From the IMG/VR virus record IMGVR_UViG_3300033146_001394, positions 1 to 34,573 of that record: 34,573 nucleotides of DNA; one strand, 5' to 3'. Shown here piece after piece: positions 1-6,824 of the stretch. A program made the translations under genes and the position numbers. Position 1 is the stretch's first letter. Each line of letters starts with the position of its first letter. A model generated the notes under the pieces. The model made no database searches. It saw only the letters and a program-made list of their open reading frames with translations, and was not told the DNA's origin. This DNA is from a virus.

Positions 1-860
1 CCGTCTATTTTGGTAAACTTTCCGGTAGCCTCCACCCCTGTTTTTATCTTCATGGTGCCTCCTTCAAGTTGGTACCTCTTCTGTAACTCAGCTCCTATAG
101 TCTCTGCGACTATCTCGTAATCACCCATAACGGTTATTCCTTCTTTTTCCAGCTCTTTCAAGTGAGACATGGTATAGTCTGTCAACTCTATATAGTGAGG
201 TACATCTGAGGCCTCTTCTTGGAAGCCTGCTTGTTTTCGAGTCAAACCATAACAGTAAGGGTCGAATATAAGTTTAAGGCGATCTTCTTGAGTCTTCTTG
301 TAGTTGGGTACAGCCCGTCTGCCTAGGTAGGTAATATCAGGGATCCCGAACTCTCTATGCCAATCATAGAAATTCTTAAAATCCCAGAACGGAGACCACT
401 TACTCATTCTAAGTTGGTGATACAGCTGAGAGAATGACTCACTATGAGGAGTAGCCGACATGTAGAGTATAGGATTTCCCCAAGCGTACTCAGCCACTTT
501 TAACATAATCTTCCCTGGTTTAGGGTAAGCTGATAAGGCGTGGTGAGCTTCGTCTAACACAATTATGTCGTGGTTCTTGTGCTCTATTTTATGTACCGAC
601 TCGTAGTTGATAACGGTGAAATGTTTGCTTACTAACCCGGCCTCTTTCATGGCCTTGATTGTTTTTTCAAAGTCAGCGATTGCGGCTTTCTTCGTAACAA
701 TAAGACAGTTTTTTCTGTTGGACAGCTCCACTATGTATATCACGGAAGCTGTCTTACCTGTACGCTCTTCTGATATATTGTAGGCCAGCCCCTTCTCTTG
801 TAGGATGCGATATCCTTCGTGGGCTTGGGTTCGTTGGTAATCTCTCAATTTAAAAGACAT
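1..860 (-). CDS. SF2 DNA/RNA helicase, 3' end outside window
   Basis: The first ~286 residues of a superfamily 2 helicase are read leftward and the frame is still open at base 1. A Walker A-like motif (SEERTGKT, residues ~29-36), the Walker B/DEAH box (VLDEAHH, near residue 107) and motif III (SATP, near residue 137) are all present, in the order and spacing of DEAD/SNF2-like phage helicases. The start ATG at 858-860 is preceded by a strong ribosome site (AGGAGAGGAG). It overlaps the upstream small gene by 11 bases. A phage enzyme of this type could unwind replication or recombination intermediates; the C-terminal RecA domain cannot be examined. SF2 identity is secure, exact subfamily is not. 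Confidence 0.85.
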   Translation of the reverse strand, partial: MSFKLRDYQRTQAHEGYRILQEKGLAYNISEERTGKTASVIYIVELSNRKNCLIVTKKAAIADFEKTIKAMKEAGLVSKHFTVINYESVHKIEHKNHDIIVLDEAHHALSAYPKPGKIMLKVAEYAWGNPILYMSATPHSESFSQLYHQLRMSKWSPFWDFKNFYDWHREFGIPDITYLGRRAVPNYKKTQEDRLKLIFDPYCYGLTRKQAGFQEEASDVPHYIELTDYTMSHLKELEKEGITVMGDYEIVAETIGAELQKRYQLEGGTMKIKTGVEATGKFTKID

Positions 861-1062
861 TGCGTTGCTCCTCTCCTATTATCCGGAGATGGTCTACAGC
901 TACAAGGCACACATCTTTATTTTCGTCTTTCAAATAGACACAATCCAGACCATCTCTAACAGTTATGGGAACATAGTTAGCTGGATGGCCTGCTTTGTCT
1001 AAAGACATAACCCTACCATTATAAAAAGTGTAATCGGGATAGTTTAGTATGTTTCTCTGCAT
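850..1062 (-). CDS. small unknown protein, NUMOD4-like N-terminus
   Basis: A 70-residue acidic protein of unknown function. Its beginning (YPDYTFYNGRVMSL) has the look of the NUMOD4 motif, a short DNA-contacting element of homing endonucleases whose pattern is roughly Y-x-V-S-N-x-G-R-V-x-S-L, but no HNH or GIY-YIG nuclease residues follow. It resembles the 70-residue protein encoded at 1304-1516 (both have Y-T-F then G-R/G-V-V near residue 15 and a hydrophobic/acidic C-terminal strand), so the two may be paralogues. The ATG is preceded by AAGGAAAAGCA. Its 3' end overlaps the helicase gene by 11 bases, which suggests translational coupling. Confidence 0.7.
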   Translation of the reverse strand: MQRNILNYPDYTFYNGRVMSLDKAGHPANYVPITVRDGLDCVYLKDENKDVCLVAVDHLRIIGEEQRNVF

Positions 1063-1294
1063 TGCTTTTCCTTTTGTAATTTAAATGACCAATATTCGCA
1101 GTCGTTCTTCTTCTGAGTAATCTTGGTTTTTGTTTCGTTGTGGGTGTGGAGGATGGCCAGTAGTGGTTGAAGTTTTGAGATCCGTTAGCGTGTTTCGTCG
1201 GAAGTTGGAAGTAACCGTCGTAGGTGTACTTCCTTACAACACCCGCCCGTGAACGCTCATCGGCTTCTTGTTTAAGTGTTTTTCTTGGAGGCAT
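1019..1294 (-). CDS. small basic unknown protein
   Basis: A 91-residue very basic protein (many Lys/Arg, pattern KPRLLRRRTT in the middle), unrecognised. The upstream sequence AGGAGGCCGTGATG offers GTG at 1297 or ATG at 1294; AGGAGG is only two bases from the GTG but five from the ATG, so ATG at 1294 is preferred. Its 3' end overlaps the next gene by 44 bases, which is long for this genome, so the last ~15 residues or the gene as a whole are less certain. High positive charge would suit nucleic-acid binding, but this is only inference. Confidence 0.55.
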   Translation of the reverse strand: MPPRKTLKQEADERSRAGVVRKYTYDGYFQLPTKHANGSQNFNHYWPSSTPTTKQKPRLLRRRTTANIGHLNYKRKSNAEKHTKLSRLHFL

Positions 1295-1303
1295 CACGGC
1301 CTC

Positions 1304-1516
1304 CTAAGTTTCTGTTTGTTGATCTAGTTGTTCGTATAACCACTCTCTGGTTACGACCTCCCATGCGTCTTCAGAGTTTTGAAGTAAAAAGGAAGCCTCC
1401 TCAGCTCCCTGGATTTGTTGGACTTCGAATACTAGTCCTAGTACACCTCTGTGTGTTACCACCCCTCGGGAGGTGAAGGTATAAGCCTCGAACCCCGGAA
1501 TTTCCATAGAAGTCAT
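1304..1516 (-). CDS. small unknown protein, paralogue-like of 850-1062
   Basis: A 70-residue acidic protein, unrecognised. It begins MTSMEIPGFEAYTF and goes on with SRGVVTH, resembling the N-terminal half of the product of 850-1062 and, more loosely, a NUMOD4 element. No catalytic motif is visible. It starts one base after the folE stop codon, with GAGAGGGG upstream inside the end of folE, so it is likely co-translated with folE. Whether it belongs to the modification cassette or to the following helicase group cannot be decided from position alone. Confidence 0.65.
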   Translation of the reverse strand: MTSMEIPGFEAYTFTSRGVVTHRGVLGLVFEVQQIQGAEEASFLLQNSEDAWEVVTREWLYEQLDQQTET

Positions 1517-1517
1517 C

Positions 1518-2204
1518 TTAAACCCCTCTCGTCTGTGAAGCTATAGACATGAACTCCGCTCTTGTAGCCTCATTAGTTTTGAAGGCTCCTCTCAGCGCAG
1601 ATGTAGTTGTTGTTGACCCGTGAATCTTTACACCGCGGGAAGACATACAACCGTGAGCAGCTCTGATGAACACAGCCACACCTATTGGTTTTAGTAGAAG
1701 GTCCAACTCATCGGCTATCTCTACTGTTAATCTTTCTTGTAGTTGAAGGCGTCGGGCGAACATGTCAACTACTCTTGCATACTTGCTCAGGCCGATAAGC
1801 TCTTTGTTTGGTATAATTGCTACACAAGCGAAGCCCGTAATAGCCGCTAAGTGATGCGAACAAGTACTGTGTACTGGGATGTTCTCTACAATAACCATCT
1901 CGTCGTAGTTTTCGTCGTTAGGGAAAACAGTTAGGAAGTCTTCCGCCTTCTGGTTATAACCCGCACCCCAGAAATCTCTCCAAGCTTTTACAACGCGGAA
2001 AGGCGTATCAACACAGTTAGGGTCGTTTAAATCAGCCCCGATGAAGTGCATCAACTGAGCTACGGCCTGGGCCGCTAACATCTCTGCTTCTGAAACAGGT
2101 GTTACATCTTCTACAACTGTTGCCTCAGGAATTAAACTCTCCTCAAGGGCGGCACTCGCTGCACTTGGTTTATCCATGAATTCATATTTACGTTTTTCAG
2201 CCAT
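1518..2204 (-). CDS. folE: GTP cyclohydrolase I (FolE)
   Basis: This enzyme converts GTP to 7,8-dihydroneopterin triphosphate, the entry step of the 7-deazaguanine (preQ0) pathway. The 228-residue product carries the family's zinc and catalytic residues: C115 and H118 within VHSTCSHH, and C186 within HGCMSSRGVK, plus the conserved stretch GLSKYARVVDMFARR at 139-153 and QERLT at 156-160. The first ~40 residues are a low-complexity extension absent from minimal forms. The ATG overlaps the stop of the MazG-like gene as TAATG. In a phage lacking folate genes but carrying queC, queD, queE and dpdA, it most likely boosts the supply of preQ0 for DNA modification. Confidence 0.96.
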   Translation of the reverse strand: MAEKRKYEFMDKPSAASAALEESLIPEATVVEDVTPVSEAEMLAAQAVAQLMHFIGADLNDPNCVDTPFRVVKAWRDFWGAGYNQKAEDFLTVFPNDENYDEMVIVENIPVHSTCSHHLAAITGFACVAIIPNKELIGLSKYARVVDMFARRLQLQERLTVEIADELDLLLKPIGVAVFIRAAHGCMSSRGVKIHGSTTTTSALRGAFKTNEATRAEFMSIASQTRGV

Positions 2205-2443
2205 TACATTTTCCTCCTAGCCATATCAATCATCATACAAGCGTAGTTGATAACATCCCCACACTCTAAGATGAACTCTTCTTTTGTTTTAGCTTCGCCT
2301 AATTCCGTTACCTCACGTAGAAGCTCCTCGTGGAGCTGTTCCCGGGATTTATACTCCCAGGAACCTTTGTCTTTGTGGATAACCATTTTAGCTTTCGCAA
2401 CCGCCATACCATCTTCGTGGATTTCGTTTACTTTAGTTGTCAT
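2204..2443 (-). CDS. small MazG-like nucleotide pyrophosphohydrolase
   Basis: The 79-residue protein has the metal-binding pattern of all-alpha MazG/dUTPase-like pyrophosphohydrolases: acidic helix EELLREVTELGEA (~40-52) followed by ECGDVINYA (~60-68), matching the ExxE and ExxD pairs. It is about the size of a single MazG domain. Such enzymes hydrolyse NTPs or dNTPs to monophosphates. It sits between queC and folE with ATGA and TAATG overlaps on both sides, so it is translated as part of the preQ0 cassette. It could shape nucleotide pools during modification, but its substrate cannot be read from sequence. Confidence 0.75.
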   Translation of the reverse strand: MTTKVNEIHEDGMAVAKAKMVIHKDKGSWEYKSREQLHEELLREVTELGEAKTKEEFILECGDVINYACMMIDMARRKM

Positions 2444-3168
2444 GAGAACAAACCCCCAACAGTCCCCTTACGTGGAGGACTTACAACGAAAGGACCTACA
2501 TCTCCGCTTTCATATTTTTCGTACCCTGCAGCTCTAAGCTCACAAGCAGGACACTCACCACAACCACCACCCCAAGGGTTTCTGGTATCCATATCTCCGT
2601 TGTAACATGTCACGGTGTCTTCCACAACAAGCTCGATAATCCCTAGGTCATCGGCGAGTTGAAATGTTTGTGCTTTGTCTAGGTGCATGAGAGGTGTCTC
2701 AATACAGATGTCAGCTTCGGAGCCTGAGTTCAGGGCTTGTTCTATGATTTGGATGAAGTCAAGACGGCAGTCAGGGTATCCCGAGTAGTCCGTCTCACAC
2801 ATACCAGCTACGATTGTCTCCGCACCTATCTTCTGTGCTAGTGCGTGAGCTGTTGTCAGCATGAAGGCGTTTCTGTTAGGTACGTAAGACGCAGGGAGTC
2901 CTTCTTTGTGAGGATGTGGTTGGGTTACATCCCCTCCTGTTACCAACGCTGAATCTCCTAACTGGGAGAGGATGTCTGTTTTGAATACATGACGCTCCAC
3001 ACTTAAGGCTTTGGCTACAAGATCTCCTGTAGCCAACTCTATTAAGTGTTTCTGTCCGTAGTCAAAACTAATTGCCACCACTTCCGTAAAATGGGCTAAC
3101 GCCCAACCTAGACAAGTAACTGAATCTTGTCCTCCGCTTAGTAGCACTACTGCTTTTGTTTTCGGCAT
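2440..3168 (-). CDS. queC: 7-cyano-7-deazaguanine (preQ0) synthase QueC
   Basis: QueC turns 7-carboxy-7-deazaguanine into preQ0 using ATP and ammonia. The 242-residue product has the PP-loop SGGQDS (11-16), the substrate-region motif CETDYSGYPDCR (124-135), ETPLMHLDK (157-165), and the four zinc cysteines C188, C203, C206 and C209 (TCYNGD and CGECPAC). Length is that of canonical QueC, so this is not the GAT-QueC fusion that makes the formamidino base. The ATG is preceded by AAAGGAAA. Its stop overlaps the MazG-like start (ATGA). Confidence 0.97.
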   Translation of the reverse strand: MPKTKAVVLLSGGQDSVTCLGWALAHFTEVVAISFDYGQKHLIELATGDLVAKALSVERHVFKTDILSQLGDSALVTGGDVTQPHPHKEGLPASYVPNRNAFMLTTAHALAQKIGAETIVAGMCETDYSGYPDCRLDFIQIIEQALNSGSEADICIETPLMHLDKAQTFQLADDLGIIELVVEDTVTCYNGDMDTRNPWGGGCGECPACELRAAGYEKYESGDVGPFVVSPPRKGTVGGLFS

Positions 3169-3183
3169 TCTGTTTTCCTTTGG

Positions 3184-3381
3184 TTAATCACACCCTGGGC
3201 AAGTTGCTAAGTTGCATCTTACACAGAGTAAATATTCTTGATCCTCTTGAGGATGAGCCGCGGGCTTTTCTGAGGTATTTGCAGATTCCGCAGAGGAGAA
3301 GGTAATACCCTCTGTAACTGCGGAATTCTCTGTTATACTCAAAGTATGAGGTGTTAAGACACTACTCTGCAGGGTAGGCAT
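3184..3381 (-). CDS. small protein with C-terminal double CxxC
   Basis: A 65-residue unrecognised protein. The first ~45 residues are Ser/Thr/Glu-rich and probably disordered; the C-terminus CVRCNLATCPGCD has the pattern C-x2-C-x5-C-x2-C, which could bind one zinc ion or an iron-sulfur cluster. The ATG lies inside the end of dpdA (20-base overlap) and has a well-spaced AAGGA, supporting that it is real. It sits between dpdA and queC, so a role as an accessory to base exchange or preQ0 synthesis is possible but unproven. Confidence 0.65.
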   Translation of the reverse strand: MPTLQSSVLTPHTLSITENSAVTEGITFSSAESANTSEKPAAHPQEDQEYLLCVRCNLATCPGCD

Positions 3382-4258
3382 GGAGTAATCCTTCTATGTA
3401 ACCTATATTGTAGGTGCTCAACGCTGACAAGGTTTCCTTGCTCTTAAAATCTACGGGCTTTGCGAACTTCTCGTGAAGGTCCGAAACAGCTACAAGAGAG
3501 TAACTAGACCATACAGCCATAGACGTATCCCAACTATAAATAGAAGGAGAGAATCGTCTAAGGCGTGCGAACTCATCCACAGTTGTAGCTCCTAACATAT
3601 GGAGCTTCTTAGTGTTGATGTCTTTCAACCAAGAGAGTACAGTAAGGAAGTCTTCACGTGCTCTAGGGTCTGCATCCGTGTACTTTCGATTTTGTAGAGC
3701 GTCATACAGGTCCACATCGCGAAGCATATCATCCGTAATGTCTGAAGGTTCTTCTACCAGTTTACGCATATACGTAACAGCATGAAGGTAAGCAATACCT
3801 ACAAAGGTAACCTTGTCATCACCCAAACCTAACATTGCTTGGGATAGCATGTCATCTCCAGCTGGTACAACCATTACATCGAAACCAGCCTCTCTTATCT
3901 TGTAAGCGTCTACAGTGTCAAACCCATCAGGTGCTACTAAGCAGTTGGCTTTAATCCGGTGTCCAGCTTCGATAAGCTCGGGAACCGTACAAGATTGACC
4001 AAGCTCAAAGGCACTGTTATCTAGATAGATGTATACGTTGGCAGGCAAAAGACCTACATGTTTTTCATACTTAGAGTTCTCTTCGCACAAGTGATGAAGG
4101 GCCATAAAAGGTCCATCATAGGCTCTTGCCATAAGAGGTATTGTATCCGTAGGTGTGATATGACATACTAAAATACCATCTTGTGTAGACGCCTCAGGTC
4201 TTATGTGTTCCTCCATTTGGTCCCTGTTTAAGGGAGTCACACTTTTACGCTTTAACAT
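3362..4258 (-). CDS. dpdA: DpdA-like DNA guanine transglycosylase
   Basis: DpdA enzymes are relatives of tRNA-guanine transglycosylase (TGT) that swap guanine in DNA for a 7-deazaguanine base. The 298-residue product retains a TGT-type barrel outline: LDNSAFELG (79-87) aligns with the TGT signature DSGGFQ and supplies candidate catalytic D80; VAPDGFD (108-114) and VVPAGD (130-135) follow; FVGIAYLH (152-159) occupies the glycine-rich region; and YSWDTSMAVW (241-250) aligns with the FDCVxPTR segment, giving candidate second Asp D244. The TGT zinc motif CxCxxC is absent; only four scattered cysteines exist (C32, C58, C90, C106). Its placement among queE, queD, queC and folE is the strongest support. 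Start ATG follows GGAGGG and overlaps queD by 14 bases. Confidence 0.85.
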   Translation of the reverse strand: MLKRKSVTPLNRDQMEEHIRPEASTQDGILVCHITPTDTIPLMARAYDGPFMALHHLCEENSKYEKHVGLLPANVYIYLDNSAFELGQSCTVPELIEAGHRIKANCLVAPDGFDTVDAYKIREAGFDVMVVPAGDDMLSQAMLGLGDDKVTFVGIAYLHAVTYMRKLVEEPSDITDDMLRDVDLYDALQNRKYTDADPRAREDFLTVLSWLKDINTKKLHMLGATTVDEFARLRRFSPSIYSWDTSMAVWSSYSLVAVSDLHEKFAKPVDFKSKETLSALSTYNIGYIEGLLHAYPAE

Positions 4259-4802
4259 TTTTCCCTCCTGTATATGTGGCTGAAGATGTAGGCGATTCTT
4301 TTATAGTTACACTAGTTAGTGTCACCCCTTTAGGTATGCTGGTTTTTACGTACTCGAACAAATGTCTTGCGATCTCCTCAGAAGTAGGAACGTAGTCCAC
4401 TACAATGAAAGACTTCAAAATATCTTGGTGAGCCAAACTCTTACCTTTAATAACAAAACCATCTTTTTGAGGATCCAAAGACTGAATCCCGTAAGCTTCC
4501 GCAGCCAGGTGACCTTCCATACCAAATGTTAGGTTGGCAAGTTCTGGGTCTTTTCTGTCTAGCATAAAGCGATGGTCGAGGTGGTTATCTATCCAAGCTT
4601 TTACGAACTTAAGGTCGGTGAAATCCATCACCATATTCTTGTCCAGCTCGTCAGCACTTAAAGCTACCACGGCCTCGTAAGAGTGGCCGTGGAGCATTTT
4701 ACATTTACATCCTGAAGAACAGCTAAGTTCAGCATCAAGTGATTGGTTGTGTACTCTGTGGCCCATAGCCCAAGAGAACTCTTTTGTTATTGTGTATGTC
4801 AT
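4245..4802 (-). CDS. queD: 6-carboxytetrahydropterin synthase QueD
   Basis: QueD converts dihydroneopterin triphosphate to 6-carboxy-5,6,7,8-tetrahydropterin, the second step toward preQ0. The 185-residue protein carries the three zinc histidines H15 (AMGHRV) and H38/H40 (CKMLHGHS), the catalytic Cys four residues before the HGH (C34), the Asp/His region NHLDHRFML (~73-81) and a C-terminal Glu in TIKES. A cluster of extra cysteines (C28, C32, C34) precedes HGH. It is longer than many QueD (about 120 residues) through insertions in the middle. The start overlaps the queE stop (TAATG). Confidence 0.95.
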   Translation of the reverse strand: MTYTITKEFSWAMGHRVHNQSLDAELSCSSGCKCKMLHGHSYEAVVALSADELDKNMVMDFTDLKFVKAWIDNHLDHRFMLDRKDPELANLTFGMEGHLAAEAYGIQSLDPQKDGFVIKGKSLAHQDILKSFIVVDYVPTSEEIARHLFEYVKTSIPKGVTLTSVTIKESPTSSATYTGGKNVKA

Positions 4803-5413
4803 TATTCGACTCCTAATATTTTATGTAATTGAACACTTAAACCAACGGAAGGCCAGCGTCTCATAAGCTCGATACAGAGTCTTAAATTAGCTTCACTGAC
4901 TTCGACTTCACTGTTGATAGGCTGGAAGAAGATCTCAGCTCCTAGTTTCTCCGCTGTACGGAGGGCTGTCTTCAAGTCCTGAGTGTTGTAACTATCATCA
5001 ATGAGAAGCTTCATAGAATCCCATCTACCTTCGGGAATCGGGTATGCTTTAGGCGAGAGACATACATGATTTGCTTCTTGTACATTTTCATAGTGAAGCC
5101 CGTTGGTCTCTACCATCACTTTAAAACCTTCATACTGAAGAAGTAGAATAAGAGGGTTCAAATCTTGAAGGCTTGGCTCCCCACCTGTGATACAAACCCA
5201 GTCTACTTTAGAATCCTGAGCTATACAAACGATGTCGTTAGCTGTAAGCTGTTCAATAGCTTCTTTGTCTTTGTGTGTAGGTTCGTCGCAGAACGTACAA
5301 GCTAAGTTACAACCGAATAAACGGATGAACTGCATGTTTTTACCTGTGTGAGTTCCCTCACCTTGGATGGAGACGAATCTATCTACTATGTTATATGAGG
5401 GGGTTTCTCTCAT
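4802..5413 (-). CDS. queE: 7-carboxy-7-deazaguanine synthase QueE
   Basis: QueE is a radical SAM enzyme that contracts carboxytetrahydropterin to 7-carboxy-7-deazaguanine. The 203-residue product has VSIQGEGTHTG (14-24), the family's substrate-side motif, and the 4Fe-4S ligating triad C35, C39, C42 in the canonical CxxxCxxC spacing (CNLACTFC). VCITGGEPSLQ near residues 72-82 is the SAM-binding GGE motif. The start overlaps the stop of the upstream phosphoribosyltransferase fusion as ATGA, so both are translationally coupled. Confidence 0.96.
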   Translation of the reverse strand: MRETPSYNIVDRFVSIQGEGTHTGKNMQFIRLFGCNLACTFCDEPTHKDKEAIEQLTANDIVCIAQDSKVDWVCITGGEPSLQDLNPLILLLQYEGFKVMVETNGLHYENVQEANHVCLSPKAYPIPEGRWDSMKLLIDDSYNTQDLKTALRTAEKLGAEIFFQPINSEVEVSEANLRLCIELMRRWPSVGLSVQLHKILGVE

Positions 5414-6129
5414 GAGATTTCCTTTTTCTTTTCGATGTCTACCATCTGACTGATAGGCATGTCTATGTATTTTTGGTTGTGGAGGGTTGTACCTACAAAG
5501 TCTAAGTCTGCTGTTACCTCACCACGAACGAACAAAGTCCCCGTAACCACCCACGGGGCGTAGTTTTTAACTTTTCCGCAAGTCTTACCTGTATCATAGA
5601 TATCATCTATAAAAATACACGTACCTTCCATGTCTGCGGTGTTTTTTAACTCTTCCACCTCTGCCACTATTACAAGAGGACAGTCCAAGGCATAAGCGAC
5701 CTGAGCCGCAGCCCAAGCCCCACCACGCCCGTAAGAATATACGGTTTTAAAGTCACAGTCACTATAGGTTAGCAGACTGAGGAGTTTGTGTAGAGCTTCG
5801 CCTTCTTGGCTGTGCTCTATAGCCTCTAAAATAGTAGGTACGTTTAAGGAGGAAGTTCTTTCCTCTTTTGGAGGCTCCGAAGATACGGTTACTGAAGTGT
5901 GTACAACTTCCGCTGTGTATTGGTCCTGTAAAATGTATTCTAGGCAGGACATAGCTTTAAGAATATCTTCGGCCCCGTTTTTAGCTTGGTGGCGTGTGAT
6001 ATACTTGATCGCTGTACCTTCTACAAAAGGTATCTTGTTTCTTGTAATGAAATCAATGGGTTGGATTGGTAGCTGGTAGTGGTTGCCACCTTGTTGTTGT
6101 ATTTTGGGTGTTTTTGGTATTCTTAGCAT
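5410..6129 (-). CDS. DUF3310-phosphoribosyltransferase fusion protein
   Basis: Two regions are visible in 239 residues. Residues ~13-70 match the phage DUF3310 pattern (GGNHYQLPIQPIDFI, then EGTAIKYITRH, then KNGAEDILKA). After a Ser/Glu-rich linker (~75-95), residues ~120-220 look like a type I phosphoribosyltransferase: YSYGRGGAWAAAQVAYAL (132-149) precedes the PRPP-binding motif IFIDDIYDTGKT (172-183), with the acidic pair and T-G-K-T at the expected positions. These enzymes join a purine or pyrimidine base to PRPP. The gene heads the preQ0 cassette, overlapping queE by four bases, with GGAGCAG before its ATG. A guanine- or deazapurine-recycling role is inferred from context; no substrate hood is recognisable. 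Confidence 0.8.
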   Translation of the reverse strand: MLRIPKTPKIQQQGGNHYQLPIQPIDFITRNKIPFVEGTAIKYITRHQAKNGAEDILKAMSCLEYILQDQYTAEVVHTSVTVSSEPPKEERTSSLNVPTILEAIEHSQEGEALHKLLSLLTYSDCDFKTVYSYGRGGAWAAAQVAYALDCPLVIVAEVEELKNTADMEGTCIFIDDIYDTGKTCGKVKNYAPWVVTGTLFVRGEVTADLDFVGTTLHNQKYIDMPISQMVDIEKKKEIS

Positions 6130-6191
6130 TTCTGCTCCTTTATGTTTTATACGTGGTTGTTCACGGCCTCTCCAAAAAGAGAAGCGGTTGT

Positions 6192-6722
6192 TTATGTTGA
6201 AGGGACGTTAGCAGGGTTTCCTTGTGTGTCATCCGCCGCTGCGGCCTCTGTGACTTTCAAGGGGTTGATTCTGTTTTTGTAAACATCTTGAAGTTGTTGT
6301 TTAATCTCTGGGTTTACATTTTGGTGATACAACGTGAAGCCGTAACCTTTGGCTTTGGTGCCGTCTTTGAACTTCTGACCTTTATCCCATGTCTTCTCAA
6401 TTCTGTAAAGCTCGTTCGTAGCAAAAGAACCGTCTTCAATCTTGTTGTTTAACAATACATTTGGAATGAAAGAATAAGGGGTCGCAGTTTCAAGTAATTC
6501 ATCTACAGAACCAGCTGAAAGATTCACCTTGAGTCCTTGACAGATAATAAAGTCGCCGTACTCTTCAGATGTGGCTTCTTTTATAGTTGTCCAGAAGAAT
6601 CCAATAGATTCGTTAAGGCCTAGCTCTTGGCGGATGTCGCCTTGTTCATGTTGGTTTTCTGAGAGAACCTGTTGTTCCTCAAATAAACCCCCCGGGTTAG
6701 TGTCATTGTGTTGTGTACTCAT
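6192..6722 (-). CDS. unknown cytosolic phage protein
   Basis: An unrecognised 176-residue acidic protein ending in an Ala/Asp-rich tail. The start chosen is ATG at 6722 (MSTQHNDT), which has GAAGGATACTT directly upstream; the frame is open 23 codons farther but that stretch is a simple repeat without a ribosome site. Residues ~35-155 contain alternating hydrophobic segments and aromatic residues (IGFFWTTIKEA, YGDFIICQGLKVNL, YGFTLYHQNV), compatible with a beta-rich fold. Its place next to replication and modification genes would suit a single-strand DNA-binding or accessory protein, but there is no diagnostic motif. Confidence 0.75.
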   Translation of the reverse strand: MSTQHNDTNPGGLFEEQQVLSENQHEQGDIRQELGLNESIGFFWTTIKEATSEEYGDFIICQGLKVNLSAGSVDELLETATPYSFIPNVLLNNKIEDGSFATNELYRIEKTWDKGQKFKDGTKAKGYGFTLYHQNVNPEIKQQLQDVYKNRINPLKVTEAAAADDTQGNPANVPST

Positions 6723-6733
6723 AAGTATCCTTC

Positions 6734-6760
6734 GTTTATCTAGTTTATCTAGTTTATCTC
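6734..6760. repeat. three tandem 9-bp repeats before a start site
   Basis: The unit gtttatcta is repeated at 6734-6742 and 6743-6751, and again with one change (final c) at 6752-6760. The array lies 12-38 bases upstream of the ATG at 6722, just ahead of the ribosome site, in the 5' untranslated leader. It could be a protein-binding operator or a translational control site. Confidence 0.75.
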
Positions 6761-6785
6761 GTAGTTGTAGTTGACCTTTTGGAAA

Positions 6786-6811
6786 TCCCACCCTCTACAA
6801 CAAGGGTGGGA
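6786..6811 (-). terminator. perfect 9-bp stem-loop in leader
   Basis: tcccaccct and agggtggga form a perfect 9-bp stem with an 8-base loop. In the minus-strand transcript the stem is followed by only three U, so it is a weak candidate for an intrinsic terminator; attenuation or RNA processing is equally possible. It lies 64 bases upstream of the start at 6722. Confidence 0.5.
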
Positions 6812-6824
6812 GGTGTGTTACGTT

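Noticed and set aside
850-1516. Homing endonucleases
   Set aside because: Only a NUMOD4-like stretch is seen; no HNH, GIY-YIG or LAGLIDADG residues are present.
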